A stretch of 64,000 nucleotides of DNA from Tillus elongatus. Lineage: Eukaryota; Arthropoda; Insecta; Coleoptera; Cleridae. Position numbers and translations under genes: made by a program. The stretch spans positions 58,782,288-58,846,287 of the forward strand of contig OZ023270.1 of NCBI GenBank assembly GCA_964006375.1, read 5' to 3'. The notes beneath the pieces were generated by a model that ran no database searches, was not told the origin of the DNA, and saw only the letters and a program-made list of their open reading frames with translations. This document shows positions 12,757 to 23,439 of the stretch, in pieces (positions within the stretch are counted from its first letter, which is position 1; each line of letters begins with the position of its first letter).

Positions 12757-12758
<2 letters not shown>
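12571..12758. repeat. Unclassified dispersed repeat family, segment B
   Basis: Two adjacent copies of AACTTAGAAAGTTNAATTTTGGTA-type sequence ending in TAGTAAGGTCT, at 12565 and 12713. A third copy lies at 47285-47345 (CAATTTTGGTATGTAGTAAGG). The right end runs directly into an (AT)n tract. Confidence 0.7.

Positions 12759-12847
<89 letters not shown>
12759..12847. repeat. (AT)n microsatellite
   Basis: Uninterrupted AT dinucleotide run of about 89 bases inside a copy of the dispersed repeat family. Confidence 0.99.
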
Positions 12848-12850
<3 letters not shown>

Positions 12851-13033
12851 AATTTCATTAGAGCAGCTTTGTTATTTTCGGAGAAAAAAATTTTTTTTTT
12901 TGAAAGAAAACTCAAAATTTTCCCGGAAAACCTCGTCAGGGTTTCCTGGCTAACGAACTCATCCAAGCCATTAATAAAAGAAAAGCACTTGCCGACTTTC
13001 ATTGAAATCGCTTAATTATTTTTTGAGTTATCA

Positions 13034-13038
<5 letters not shown>
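12848..13038. repeat. Unclassified dispersed repeat family, segment C
   Basis: Holds the block TGGCTAACGAACTCATCCAAG, CATTAATAAAAG, CTTGCCGACTTTCATTGAA, ending TTTTGAGTTATCAGACGGAT and then an AT tract. The same block is at 47465-47555 and in shorter form at 14390-14460 and 55560-55635. Confidence 0.75.

Positions 13039-13086
<48 letters not shown>
13039..13086. repeat. (AT)n microsatellite
   Basis: AT run of about 48 bases directly after the conserved TTTTGAGTTATC block, on the left of the fold-back at 13118-13688. Confidence 0.99.
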
Positions 13087-13090
<4 letters not shown>

Positions 13091-13117
13091 TTTTTGTGAC
13101 GGTAATAGTGTTATTTA

Positions 13118-13687
13118 TCAAAAAATTGTGGGAACGCCGTCAGTTGTAGAATAAAACTCTTTATTATATAGGCCGAGCTTTCGGAAAAATTTATTTCTTT
13201 ATCAAGGCTACAACATGGAAAGAAAAAAGTTTACAATTTACGTGGAAAAAATATAAAAGTTTAAAATACTTACATATAACATGAGTTTTACTAAACTATT
13301 TATCTAATAACAAACATAAAAAGAAAATTTAATAAACTTAGAGAAAGATAATAATTTTAGAAATCACTACCCCTTCTTATATTTCCTAGACAAAACAAAA
13401 AACAAATTCAATTAAACAATATTTAGCTTTATATGTCAGTTTGGCATTTATTAGACTTCAATCAAATTCATCAAAAGGTTTTCTTTTTATGTTTGTTATT
13501 AGATAAATAGTTTAGTAAAACTCATGTTATATGTAAGTATTTTAAACTTTTATATTTTTTCCACGTAAATTGTAAACTTTTTTCTTTCCATGTTGTAGCC
13601 TTGATAAAGGACAAAATTTTTCCGAAAGCTCGGCCTATATAATAAAGAGTTTTATTCTACAACTGACGGCGTTCCCACAATTTTTTG

Positions 13688-13688
<1 letters not shown>
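13118..13688. mobile_element. Fold-back element with 210-bp inverted arms and Penelope-like hammerhead-type motif
   Basis: The arm at 13118-13327, starting TCAAAAAATTGTGGGAACGC, is nearly perfectly inverted at 13479-13688, with a 151-bp spacer. The outer ends are flanked by TA on each side and then by (AT)n on the right. Each arm contains, reading outward, CCTTGATAAAG, a short stem region, CCGAAAGCTCGGCC and AATAAAGAGTTTTATTCTAC. The order TGATRA, stem, GAAA, GCTC is like the decayed hammerhead core of Penelope-like elements (canonical CTGANGA and GAAA). The substitutions suggest that it is inactive. No protein is encoded. Whether this is a DNA fold-back or two inverted Penelope-type LTR copies is uncertain. 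Confidence 0.85.

Positions 13689-13776
<88 letters not shown>
13689..13776. repeat. (AT)n microsatellite
   Basis: AT run of about 88 bases with a single TG interruption near 13702, abutting the right end of the fold-back. Confidence 0.99.
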
Positions 13777-13784
<8 letters not shown>

Positions 13785-14480
13785 TGACCCAGTATATGGG
13801 TTCTAGGGGTCCTAGTTCGCGCTTATTTGAAAAAAAAATTACAAAGTCTCACCATCGATACCTCTCTATTAGTGAATTTTTATAAATAAAAATTCACTAA
13901 AGGAGTGCATTGCGGTGGTTTTGGTTTCCCGTTACCTTCCACATACAGAACCAACCTAAAACTTCAACGGCCTGTAGTTTCTAAACCAAAATGAACCAAA
14001 CACATGTTGATACAATAAAAAATGTTTTAATTGAACCCATCTGTCATTTACCAAAGTTTGTCATATAACCTGTAGATCATCTTGTATATCAAAATACCTT
14101 CGTAGATGCTTTTTTTTTAAATGCTGGCTATTATGAATTGACAGGCGTTTCTATTAGCGATCGGAAATTCGATTTATGGTGGGTGTATTCAGATTTAGCC
14201 TCCAGATGTTAAAAAGGACTGGACGCAGCAAGTACCTGTAACGAATTTTCATAAGAATATTTCCAATCACGGAATTTTGTTATATAGTATACGTTATACG
14301 TTAGAAACCTGCGTACTAATTTTGGTTGTCATATATATTTTTGTGTATATGAAACTTTTCCGCCCGAAAACCCAAAATTTTTCTAGAAAAACTGGTCCGA
14401 TTTTCTTGGCAAACTTATCCAAGCCATTTATATAAAGAAGCTATTTACTAAGTCGTGTTCTACGACAATTCGCTAAAACT
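13777..14480. repeat. Unclassified dispersed repeat family, segments D and E
   Basis: Starts with AAACTGACCCAGTATATGGG and TCTAGGGGTCCTAGTTCGCG. The same block is at 55648-55695 and, inverted, at 45125-45165. Further right, GGACGCAGCAAGTACCTGTA at 14220 and GATTTTCTTGGCAAACTTAT near 14400 match other blocks of the family. No open frame. Confidence 0.65.
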
Positions 14481-14834
14481 TGAACTTTGATAGCTCAGGT
14501 GTAAATAAACAAAACTGATATGACAAATTGTATTAAATGTAATTTCGGAGTTTATTTTCAATTCAACACATTTTATCAAAAAACATTCTTTGCAATCACG
14601 AGTGTGTAAAACACTTGTTAAAAGCAAAATCAATTTTTTTACAAACTGACATTAAAAACTATAGGTGGCCTAAAAAATAATGTTTATCATAAATCGAATA
14701 GATATGAAATATATGTCGCATCTCAAATATTGCAACATAATTGCAAGGAAAACTGTTTACATTTAAGTTACCTTTTAATATTAAGAAAATAAATCGGTAC
14801 TAAGTGAATATTGGAACCTGTGTTGAGCACTGAT

Positions 14835-15029
14835 AAGTACACTTGGAGAACCCAAATCGCCACAACACATCTTTTTAAAGACCTGACGGTCGTTTTACTA
14901 ACAAAGTTAGCGTCATCAGAGGATGAAAAAATCTTCATTGTCGTCAGCTGATGACGCTAACTTTATTAAGAAAACGATCGTTATGTCTTTCAAAATACGT
15001 GTTGTGATTTGGGTTCTCCAAGTGTACTT
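14835..15029. mobile_element. Fold-back element with hammerhead-like cores in both arms
   Basis: Left arm 14835-14919 (AAGTACACTTGGAGAACCCA...) is an imperfect inversion of 14948-15029, with a 28-bp spacer. In each arm, read towards the outside, CTGATGA is followed by a CGCTAAC stem with a GTTAG-type partner, then AAAAC in place of the expected GAAAC, and in the left arm GACCGTC then AGG. CCT before the left-arm CTGATGA can pair with this AGG (stem I), and ACG/CGT can form stem III. This is the layout of a hammerhead ribozyme with a damaged GAAA box. Penelope-like origin is inferred. Confidence 0.8.
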
Positions 15030-15624
15030 CAAAATCAATCGTATCTCAAGAACAACTTTTTTATGTCATGCGACTTCATTGCCTATAAAAATATCCCAAA
15101 AATTGTTTTAACAAAATTTAGAAGCCAATTAATATAATGTTTCCTATTTTCTTAATGAAAAAGATGGTTTATTGTTTGAGTATTAAATCAATCAGACATG
15201 GCAACCTTTCAGAACTGTATAAAACCGCCGACGATATTTTTATGTTACCTAGTCCAACTGGCAGATTGCTCTGCCAGTTAGCTATATACAATTGACAGGA
15301 TTGCGTCAGTTACAGAAATATTTCGTTTCGGTTCTAATGGGGTTCCCATATAACCTTATATCTCTACCAAATTGTGAACAACCTGCTTTACGTTTTTATT
15401 CTTTAATAGTACTTTTTTTCTGATTTCAGTAAAGTAAAATGTCCAATTTATCATACAGATCTCATTTCACTTGATTATGTTGTACGGTCAAAATAATAAT
15501 AAAAAGTCCAATGACTATTGTTGTAACTACGTAATGACTGCAGCTGTGACATACGAATTGTGACCTTAAGTACCTATTCCAGTGCTGACTGAGATTGTCC
15601 GTACCCCGTCTACATCTGCAAGAG
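15030..15624 (+). other. Upstream region of the SPOP gene with a possible 3' splice site
   Basis: Before the start codon the sequence TTTTTTTCTGATTTCAG ending at 15429 is a good polypyrimidine tract plus AG, so an upstream non-coding exon may splice into the coding exon near 15430. An 11-codon upstream open frame starts at ATG 15439. The palindrome CTGGCAGATTGCTCTGCCAG lies near 15258. No TATA box or initiator could be fixed. All of this is inference from short motifs. Confidence 0.35.
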
Positions 15625-16749
15625 ATGGCCGTCAGCCGTGTTCCAAGCCCCCCACCTCAGGAAATCAACACTCCCGTTGCGGAGAACTGGTGTTACACAC
15701 AGGTGAAGGTGGTCAAGTTTAGCTACATGTGGACGATAAACAATTTTAGTTTCTGTCGCGAGGAGATGGGTGAAGTGCTGAAATCCTCCACGTTCTCTGC
15801 TGGTGCCAATGACAAACTCAAATGGTGCCTAAGGGTCAACCCCAAAGGCCTGGACGAAGAGAGCAAGGACTACCTGTCGTTGTACCTTCTTCTGGTGTCC
15901 TGCAATAAAAGCGAAGTTCGTGCTAAGTTCAAGTTTAGCATTTTGAACGCAAAACGGGAAGAGACCAAGGCCATGGAGAGTCAGAGGGCTTATAGGTTTG
16001 TACAGGGCAAGGACTGGGGTTTCAAAAAGTTTATCAGGAGGGACTTTCTTCTGGATGAAGCCAACGGGTTGTTACCTGATGATAAACTGACAATTTTTTG
16101 TGAAGTGAGCGTTGTTGCGGACAGTGTGAACGTTTCAGGTCAGTCAAACACTGTCCAATTCAAAGTGCCGGAATGTAGACTATCCGATGATCTCGGACTA
16201 TTGTTTGAAAACCAAAAGTTTAGCGATGTAACTTTATCAGTAGGTGGTAGGGAGTTCCAAGCACATAAGGCCATTTTAGCGGCGAGAAGTCCAGTTTTTC
16301 AAGCAATGTTTGAGCACGAAATGGAAGAGCGCAAACATAATAGAGTAGACATCACTGACGTGGACCATGAAGTACTCCGTGAGATGCTCAGGTTTATCTA
16401 CACCGGGAAAGCTTCAAATTTGGAAAAGATGGCTGATGATCTCCTGGCTGCCGCTGATAAATACGCATTAGAAAGACTGAAAGTGATGTGTGAAGAAGCT
16501 TTGTGTACGAACTTATCGATAGAGAATGCCGCGGAGATTTTGATTCTTGCCGATCTTCATAGCGCTGATCAGCTCAAGGAACAGGCCATCGATTTTATCA
16601 ACACCCATGCCACGGATGTCATGGATACACCGGGATGGAAATCTATGATACAAACACATCCACACCTCATAGCGGAAGCTTTCCGCGCCTTAGCAACACA
16701 GCAGATACCTCCGATAGGACCACCTAGGAAACGCGTCAAACAGAACTAA
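15625..16749 (+). CDS. SPOP (rdx): SPOP/roadkill, MATH-BTB substrate adaptor of cullin-3 ubiquitin ligase
   Basis: A complete 374-residue protein, the same length as human SPOP, on one uninterrupted frame. The ATG at 15625 (purine at -3, G at +4) gives the N-terminus [11 protein letters not shown] seen in insect roadkill; no in-frame ATG lies upstream before a stop. The MATH domain (about 28-166) recruits substrates, and the binding-groove residues Tyr87, Phe102, Tyr123, Trp131 and Phe133 of human SPOP are all conserved. The BTB domain (about 190-297, [20 protein letters not shown]) dimerises and binds cullin-3. A BACK-like region follows (about 300-355), then the basic nuclear-localisation tail PPRKRVKQN. 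Family role: ubiquitination of nuclear and signalling proteins, in flies including Ci/Gli of the Hedgehog pathway. Coding sequence is less AT-rich than its surroundings. The missing introns suggest a retrocopy or intron loss. No frameshift or stop is present, so it looks functional. Confidence 0.95.
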   Translation: MAVSRVPSPPPQEINTPVAENWCYTQVKVVKFSYMWTINNFSFCREEMGEVLKSSTFSAGANDKLKWCLRVNPKGLDEESKDYLSLYLLLVSCNKSEVRAKFKFSILNAKREETKAMESQRAYRFVQGKDWGFKKFIRRDFLLDEANGLLPDDKLTIFCEVSVVADSVNVSGQSNTVQFKVPECRLSDDLGLLFENQKFSDVTLSVGGREFQAHKAILAARSPVFQAMFEHEMEERKHNRVDITDVDHEVLREMLRFIYTGKASNLEKMADDLLAAADKYALERLKVMCEEALCTNLSIENAAEILILADLHSADQLKEQAIDFINTHATDVMDTPGWKSMIQTHPHLIAEAFRALATQQIPPIGPPRKRVKQN

Positions 16750-18898
16750 AATCTGTGCTCAGATTATTTTCTTCGGCTGGTGTTTATATCTAGTGCGTGT
16801 GATCGAAGACTTACTTTTATTATTATCATTATCAGCGTTATCATTATGCACGAAATCTCAAGGCTGTTTAGAAAAAAACAATCCGGACTTCTCTCGTTAG
16901 AAGATATTTTGTAGTGTTTTTGTGTTCCTCTACATTTTTACATTAACGCTTTGTTGGATCTCTTTTTTTGTAATTAACCATGCGAAATATGTTCTTTCGA
17001 CCACTGACTGAAGCTATAATTTTTTGTAACCATCAAATGATAGCTTACATGTCTGTAACACAAATGTGATTTATTATTAGTAAGTAACTAGAAAACATTT
17101 CAGAGGTTCTTATATTGATTCATGTTAAGTCAAAAAACCAGTACCTCTGTTTTATTATTGCTGCATTTTAGCAGTGGTAGTAATTGGATAGAGTAAAATA
17201 AGTTTGTGGAAAATTACCAGTAGACATTTTGAATGTCCAAGAACCACAAACCTTTAAAGACGAAAACATTTTCTGTTTATTACATGTTTTCCTTAAAATG
17301 AAGGTTGTTGGATATAATGTGGCTATGAGAATAACCGACACAAAATAGGTCGATCTAACCAACATAATTCCCTACAAAAAAATGTACGCCTACTTAGGTA
17401 CAAGCCTTTAAATGGGCAAAATGAAATCATTAAAAATACCTTTTGTGCTTCATTCAATTACTCAGGTGTAAATAAATTGGTCGACTGAAGATTTACCCAA
17501 ACTTATCCTTTTCTAAATTCAATAATAAATTCATAATATTTTTAATACAAATACCTTTAGTCTGATTTTCTTACAATGATTCATTTGATACAGATAAGGT
17601 AAGTCGACTTAAGTCTGCTTATTTTTGCCTTTTAGGTATTTGTGGTAACGAGATTTCTCCATTTTACACGTTTCTGAGTACAGTGGATGAATTAGTATAA
17701 ATTACAAAAATTGTACATAGAAAAAAATACCAGCATGTGCATTAAGCATTCTAAAACATCATGTTTCCATTTAGCTCTACTCCAATAAACCTTCTGCCAA
17801 ATTTGAATTATCATTCAATATGTTCTTAGTTATATTATTAGTTATATTCTTGGTTACGATAAAGATGATGGCACAAGGTGTCTAAATATGAGCGAGTTTG
17901 AGTGCCTTTTGCGTTAACTTGGGTAAATCTTTTTGGTTAAATCGTCTTTTTGTATGGGTATCTATATTGAAGAACTATCCCGATTTTTTCGAACGACACT
18001 TTATGATAAACTTATGAAATTAAATTTGGTGGCAAATGTTTCAAATATCTCTTAAATGAGTCTTACAGCGGTTTTGTCTTCACAAAATGTTAGAAAATTT
18101 AGTTTTGTGCTGCCTCCAAAGCATTTCGGAAGTCTACGTATATTGTTAACAAAACTTCTTATTTACGAAATGCGTCTTCAGTGTCTGGATTTTTGTAGCG
18201 TTTGAAGCAAAAAAGATTTGTTAATACAGATTAATGCGGATTAATGTATGCGGTCTGGCACTTGAGATGTAATCGCCACCCCTATATCTATACCCTCAAA
18301 AAATTGAGAGCTATTGGACGTGTTTGGATTGGCGTCTTTATAATTTTTTTAAATCTGACAGTCAAGTTAATGTCTGATTTTGTAAATAGGTTTATTACAT
18401 AATAACGAATTTAAAATATATTATAAATATATCGTATTGTAGTCTGAAGTCTGAGATATTGGTGAACAGCTACATTATTTTTCGCTTTTTGCTAACCAGA
18501 CGCCATAGATGAACAGTCTTTGTTGCAAAGGTAATACATTTGTACTAAAACACATGTTTTGTACTGTGGCTTTTCTTTCATCATTATGTTTTATTGGACA
18601 TCCGGAAAGCACAGTTGGGAAAGATGCTTCTTTAATCCGATTTTTATGTTACCTTTGCGTATAAAACCTCGCATGGTGTTGTGTTGATCAAAATATCTGA
18701 TAATAATTTAGATAAACCGATTGAGCCTACTAGATACAGTGTAACTTGCGTACAAATTCAATATCTCAGCAGGCTTTGATTTTAGACCACCACAACGTGA
18801 TATTTTTGTTCTCTTTGTTAAACGCGTTTTTCTTAAACCAAAATATACAGCTATCCCAGAAATAGATACAATAAAAAAGCCGTGCAGATACAGAATTT
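16750..18898. other. 3' flank of SPOP and intergenic sequence
   Basis: No further gene is recognised. AATAAA-like signals occur near 17468, 17521 and 17783, so the 3' UTR could end there, but this cannot be fixed. No poly(A) run that would mark a recent retrocopy follows the stop codon. Confidence 0.4.
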
Positions 18899-18932
18899 GG
18901 GTGGGGGTGGGGGTGGGTTGGGGAGGTGGGGG
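18899..18932 (+). other. G-rich tract able to form a G-quadruplex
   Basis: The plus strand carries GGGTGGGGGTGGGGGTGGG followed by TTGGGGAGGTGGGGG: at least five runs of three or more G with loops of 1-3 bases, unique in this AT-rich window. Confidence 0.85.
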
Positions 18933-19329
18933 CTTATTTTAAGTTTCATATTGTTTTGAAAAGGTTTGTTATTATTTCAAATACCGAGTTTCCAGGACGC
19001 TAGACTGCTATGATATTGCAAATAAGCCTCAAATAATTCTAGTGTATAAAAACGTAGCGATAAGCGATATCAATACGTTTAATTACCTTTCCTTAATTAT
19101 ACGTTTATAGCGCAACTTTTGTTTTCAAACGTGCCTGTTTTCTTAAATTCTTAAATTAAGCTATATGGAAAAAGGACCAAATTTGTTGATATGTTCAGTG
19201 GCACATATATTATCCGAATACCACTTTGGAAATTGAAAAAAAAATTGTGGCTTTTATGGAACAAAAGAAGATAATACAATCTGAGTATTGATTCGTCTTC
19301 ACCTTACACAATAATATAATACCATTTAT
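18933..19329. other. No recognised gene
   Basis: AT-rich sequence between the G-rich tract and a piggyBac relic. Nothing recognised. Confidence 0.4.
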
Positions 19330-20725
19330 TTATTCATGGAATTGTGCAAAACAAGGCTAAAAACGCTACATTACATGATTTACATATTAGTCTTGACCTT
19401 TGTACCTTCTCTTTGGTACTGCAAAACCCACAAGTCCTATTTTTTGACTTGAACTAGTATACACGGGTCGTTCTTTGCTGACCACTCACAGATGCTTCAC
19501 TTCCTATTTTTCTTATTGTGTTTTCTTAGAATGTACTGGTCTTTCCATCTTCCTCACAAAATAATGTGGGATATTGGCTTTCTCTTACTGCATACCATCG
19601 TCGTTTCATACAAAATGGAAGAACTGATAATAACAGCGTTTAGTAGGTAGAAAAAAATGTAACCACCATCTTCTCGATTTTCATAAGATATAGTAGATAC
19701 AAATCAACTCCACCCATGAATCGTTTGTAATCTGCAATTGCTTCAGGACATTTAACAGTTTCTCTAATACCATTTTTTGTTCATAGTACTGTTATAGTTG
19801 GAATCCATCACATATTTTTCTTAGAATGTACTGGTCTTTCCATCTTCTTCCTCACAAAATAATGTGGGATATTGGCTTTCTCTTACTGCACACCATCGTC
19901 GTTTCATACAAAATGGAATAACTGATAATAACAGCGTTTAGTAGGTAGAAAAAATTTAACCACCATCTTCTCGATTTTCATAAGATAGAGTAGATACAGA
20001 TCAATTCCACCCATGAATCGTTTGTAATCTGCAATTGCTTCAGGACATTTAACACTTTCTCTAATACCATTTTTATTTGTTCATAGTACTGTTGTTATAG
20101 TTGGATTGTAAAAAAATAATAACTATCACAGATTTTTCTTAGAATGTACTGGTCTTTCCATCTTCTTCCTCACAAAATAATGTGGGATATTGACTTTCTC
20201 TTACTGCACACCATCGTCGTTTCATACAAAATGGAAGAACTGATAACAGCGTTTAGTAGGTAGAAAAAATTTAACCACCATCTTCTCGAATTTCATAAGA
20301 TAGAGTAAATTCAGGGCATTTAAGACTTTCTCTAATACCATTTTTTGTTCATAGTACTTTTGTTATAGTTGGATTGTAAAAAAATAATAACTATCACAGA
20401 TTTTTCTTAGAATGTACTGGTCTTTCCATCTTCTTCCTCACAAAATAATGTAGTATATTGGCTTTCTCTTACTGCACATCATCGTCGTTTCATACAAAAT
20501 GGAAGAACTGATAATAACAGCGTTTAGTAGGTAGAAAAAATTTAACCACCATCTTCTCGATTTTCATAAGATAGAGTAGATACAGATCAACTCTACCCAC
20601 GAATCGTTTGTAATCTGCAATTGCTTCAGGACATTTAACACTTTCTCTAATAGCATTTTTATTTGTTCATGGTACTTTTGTTATAGTTCGATTATAAAAA
20701 AAACTAATAACTATCACAGATTTTT
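19330..20725 (-). pseudogene. piggyBac-type transposase relic with a 4x tandem internal repeat
   Basis: On the minus strand each repeat unit encodes a piece matching the core of PGBD/piggyBac transposases: SVKCPEAIADYKRFMGGVDL (family form CPEAIADYNKFMGGVD) followed by residues resembling the KWWHRIFYYLID segment. The unit, which reads CTTAGAATGTACTGGTC on the plus strand, starts near 19525, 19820, 20138 and 20406, so the same 268-318 bp piece is present four times head to tail. Left of the array, 19370-19500 encodes CGFCSTKRRR-like residues that fit the C-terminal zinc-binding domain. Stops and shifts are frequent, so it is dead. The N-terminal part is not recognisable to the right. Confidence 0.8.
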
Positions 20726-22814
20726 CTAAACCCCATGCCATGACACGCCACTTCCCCTTCAGACACCACTACCTCCTACTTTCATAGTTTTTTCGTTGGC
20801 CAGAATGTCCTTTAGATAATATTTCCTATTGGCTCTAAATATGCCACATGCAGATACGTCGGTATGTGATAGCTTATTCCAATAGGTTCATTACTGAGAA
20901 AAAGTTTTTAAGGTACAGGCTGTGACCTTTAGGTAAAAAATTCTTTGAGAAAATACCGTTCTCTACCCTAAAGTGCCTATTACACCTTCGTATTACATAA
21001 GGATCGTTTTCTGATAAAACTGTTAAAATACTTGCATAAAATGTCACTTTCAAAGTTTTTCAGTAGTATCTATCTTGTTTTGGAACATGGTATAACCCGG
21101 ACTTTAAAGCCTACCATGCTGCCAACGTCAGAAAATTCACGAGATGGTAAAAACTCATTTGCCAGTATTTTGAATACATACATATAAACTATTTCTTTGG
21201 CTTCACACAGGTTTTTCTTCTCTGTAACTAGTTTCGTTGTTTGACAAACCGGTTACAGATAAGAAAACCGATCTTTGTGAAGACAGATAAATCGTCTCTG
21301 CGTTGGTTTTTGTATGGAACGGTTTCACAAAGTAAGCGCAACAACAATTATTAATTGTAAATAGTTTATTCAAGTGGTCTACAAGAGGCCTAATTTTATA
21401 ATCTTGTCAAACTCTGGAACCTTTGTGTTGTCGTTCAAATGAAGAAACTAGGAAACGTTTTATATTAGCTATTCTTAGCAGACGCATGTTTTCGCAAGTA
21501 GCCCAGTAAGGACGGGTGCTGGGTAAATAATGGAACCCCACAATAATCAGTCTACATATGAAGGCTTTGATGTCTTAGGTGCTTGTAAATTTCACTTTAC
21601 ATTGATCTGCATATAGTCCTTATTCACTAGCAGTTTTCTCAAGAAATTCATTTAAACATTTTAAATAATTTCGACGGTTTGTCATTACTGTGATCCTCTG
21701 CTGGACAATTCTTGGATGAAAAATATAGTGCACATATTTCATTGGCCTATGAGTTCATTTCCTCTATTTTATTGTTCCATATTCCTTTTCAGATGTAGCC
21801 TTATTCTTTACAATACCATCGAACCACCAGAAGCAAATCAATCGGGAATCAAATGACTCTTCCTGCACTTGCGAAGATACCAAGTTTTCCTTTTATTGCT
21901 GCACTATCTGGCTTGTAGTCTGGATATTTATTCCGAATCTTGTATAGAGCCATAATAATAAAAACATTCTCATTCTTCTTGCTCCACAGAAATTGCAAGA
22001 TTCTAGTTCCATGCGAAGCTCTAATATTTTTACGAACTGGTTGATGTTCCGCCTATATCAGTTGTCATCAGTCATCAAAATGTTCGGCAGGAGGTAATTT
22101 TTCCAAATCACATAACTTGCTTTCATTTTCTGTAAGAGCATAACAAAATACGTCAGCACATACAAATTTTATTTTAAGAGCGAAGTATGCTCAGTAAAAT
22201 ACTTTCTTCAGGTTAGAATCAATTGTTTAATGTCTACGATTCATTACCTTCCCGGCCGAACGTTTTTTCTGTTTTAAATAATACACAATTATCTAAAAAA
22301 AAATTCCCTACTTACATTTTTCAAATAATGTGTGGGTTTTCACAAAATCTTTGTAAACTGTCTAGCACGCTACGTTTTATGTATTGACACTTCTGTAACA
22401 CAGGCGGTATAATAGTATAGCAGTGTCGCCAGCCTTTGTTTTTAATTCCCTAGCGAGGTGCTAAAGATTCGCTTTGACCACAAAACCTTTTTGTGTTTTA
22501 TCTTAAAAAATCGGATTTTTACGAAAACGGTGTCCGAAGAAACTCATTAATAACAAATTCCAACAAAATATAGATAAGAAAATAAGTGATAATTACTAGG
22601 TGGTCTTCTTGAAACAGTACATTGCCATATTATATCGTCTGATTCCTTATACATACTTGATTACATCATTTTCACCAGCTTGCAAGCTGCTTCTGAAAGT
22701 GCACACTGCATTTAAGGATGTGTCGCCAAATCAATTCCTATTGTTCGTTTAAGTATCGCCAACCATAGAAATAAATCCGTTCTACCTCGGCGATTGAATA
22801 AAGTAATATTAAAA
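20726..22814. other. No recognised gene
   Basis: May hold decayed N-terminal parts of the piggyBac relic to its left, but no diagnostic motif was found. AACCGGTTACAGATAAGAAAA at 21250 resembles a string near 43294, suggesting another minor repeat. Confidence 0.35.
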
Positions 22815-22997
22815 TTATGTTAACAACGAACCTGCTTGTTCAAATTTCTCAATTAAAGCTTCAATTACGAGACTATAAGGACTATGATGGCGATCAAAAT
22901 CATTACGGAGCTTGCAATAGGTTTGCGTGAAATTTTCGCTATTTTCATAGTGAGTTTTAACAATGAAAATGCGTTGATCGATTGAGTAGCCCTCCAT
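22815..22997 (-). pseudogene. Tc1/mariner-like transposase N-terminal helix-turn-helix fragment
   Basis: An ATG at 22997 (minus) starts MEGYSIDQRIFIVKTHYENS and continues LRNDFDRHHSP..ALIEKFEQAGSLL. This matches the DUF4817-type N-terminus of many arthropod transposases (family pattern: Y(S/T)xxQRxFIVxxYYxN, a mid-region R-rich turn, IxKFExxGSV). Homology ends near 22815 and no catalytic domain follows, so only the DNA-binding part is left. Confidence 0.75.
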
Positions 22998-23439
22998 AAC
23001 TTCAACTCGCTTCAAATGACAATGATTACCGATAATTATCAAATTTTGACAACTGTCAGTTTGACACAAGGAAAATGGTACCAACTTTAAAATTCAACCT
23101 GGACACCTTTATTATGGTATCTACTGCCGGCTAAATCCCCCTTCGGGCAAAAGTGGCTGGTACAGTCGACAGATAACATTCATTTAGACGTATATAGCGA
23201 TAAATTTCCATTTTCCGTTTAAATATACATTTAATAATATTACCCTAGAGAAAAGTGGCTACGTTATGGTTAAAATGCTTGATTACATTACACGGTGCTG
23301 TAAAATCCTTTAAGGGCAAAATGTTGTGATTTTTTTAACATAAAAACGAAACGAATCTACGGATTTGTCAAAGCTTTCAGAATACCTTAATTTTACCGGC
23401 AGTCATCAAATTTTCTTTAGCCTTCCCGTGACCATGCTA

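Noticed and set aside
12736..13002. Open frames made of alternating Ile-Tyr (also at 38713, 40316, 42529, 44449, 51307 and 53057-53478)
   Set aside because: They are translations of (AT)n microsatellites and not proteins.
15595..15624. Ten-codon N-terminal extension of SPOP starting at TTG
   Set aside because: TTG is not a normal eukaryotic start. The ATG at 15625 gives the family N-terminus and standard length.
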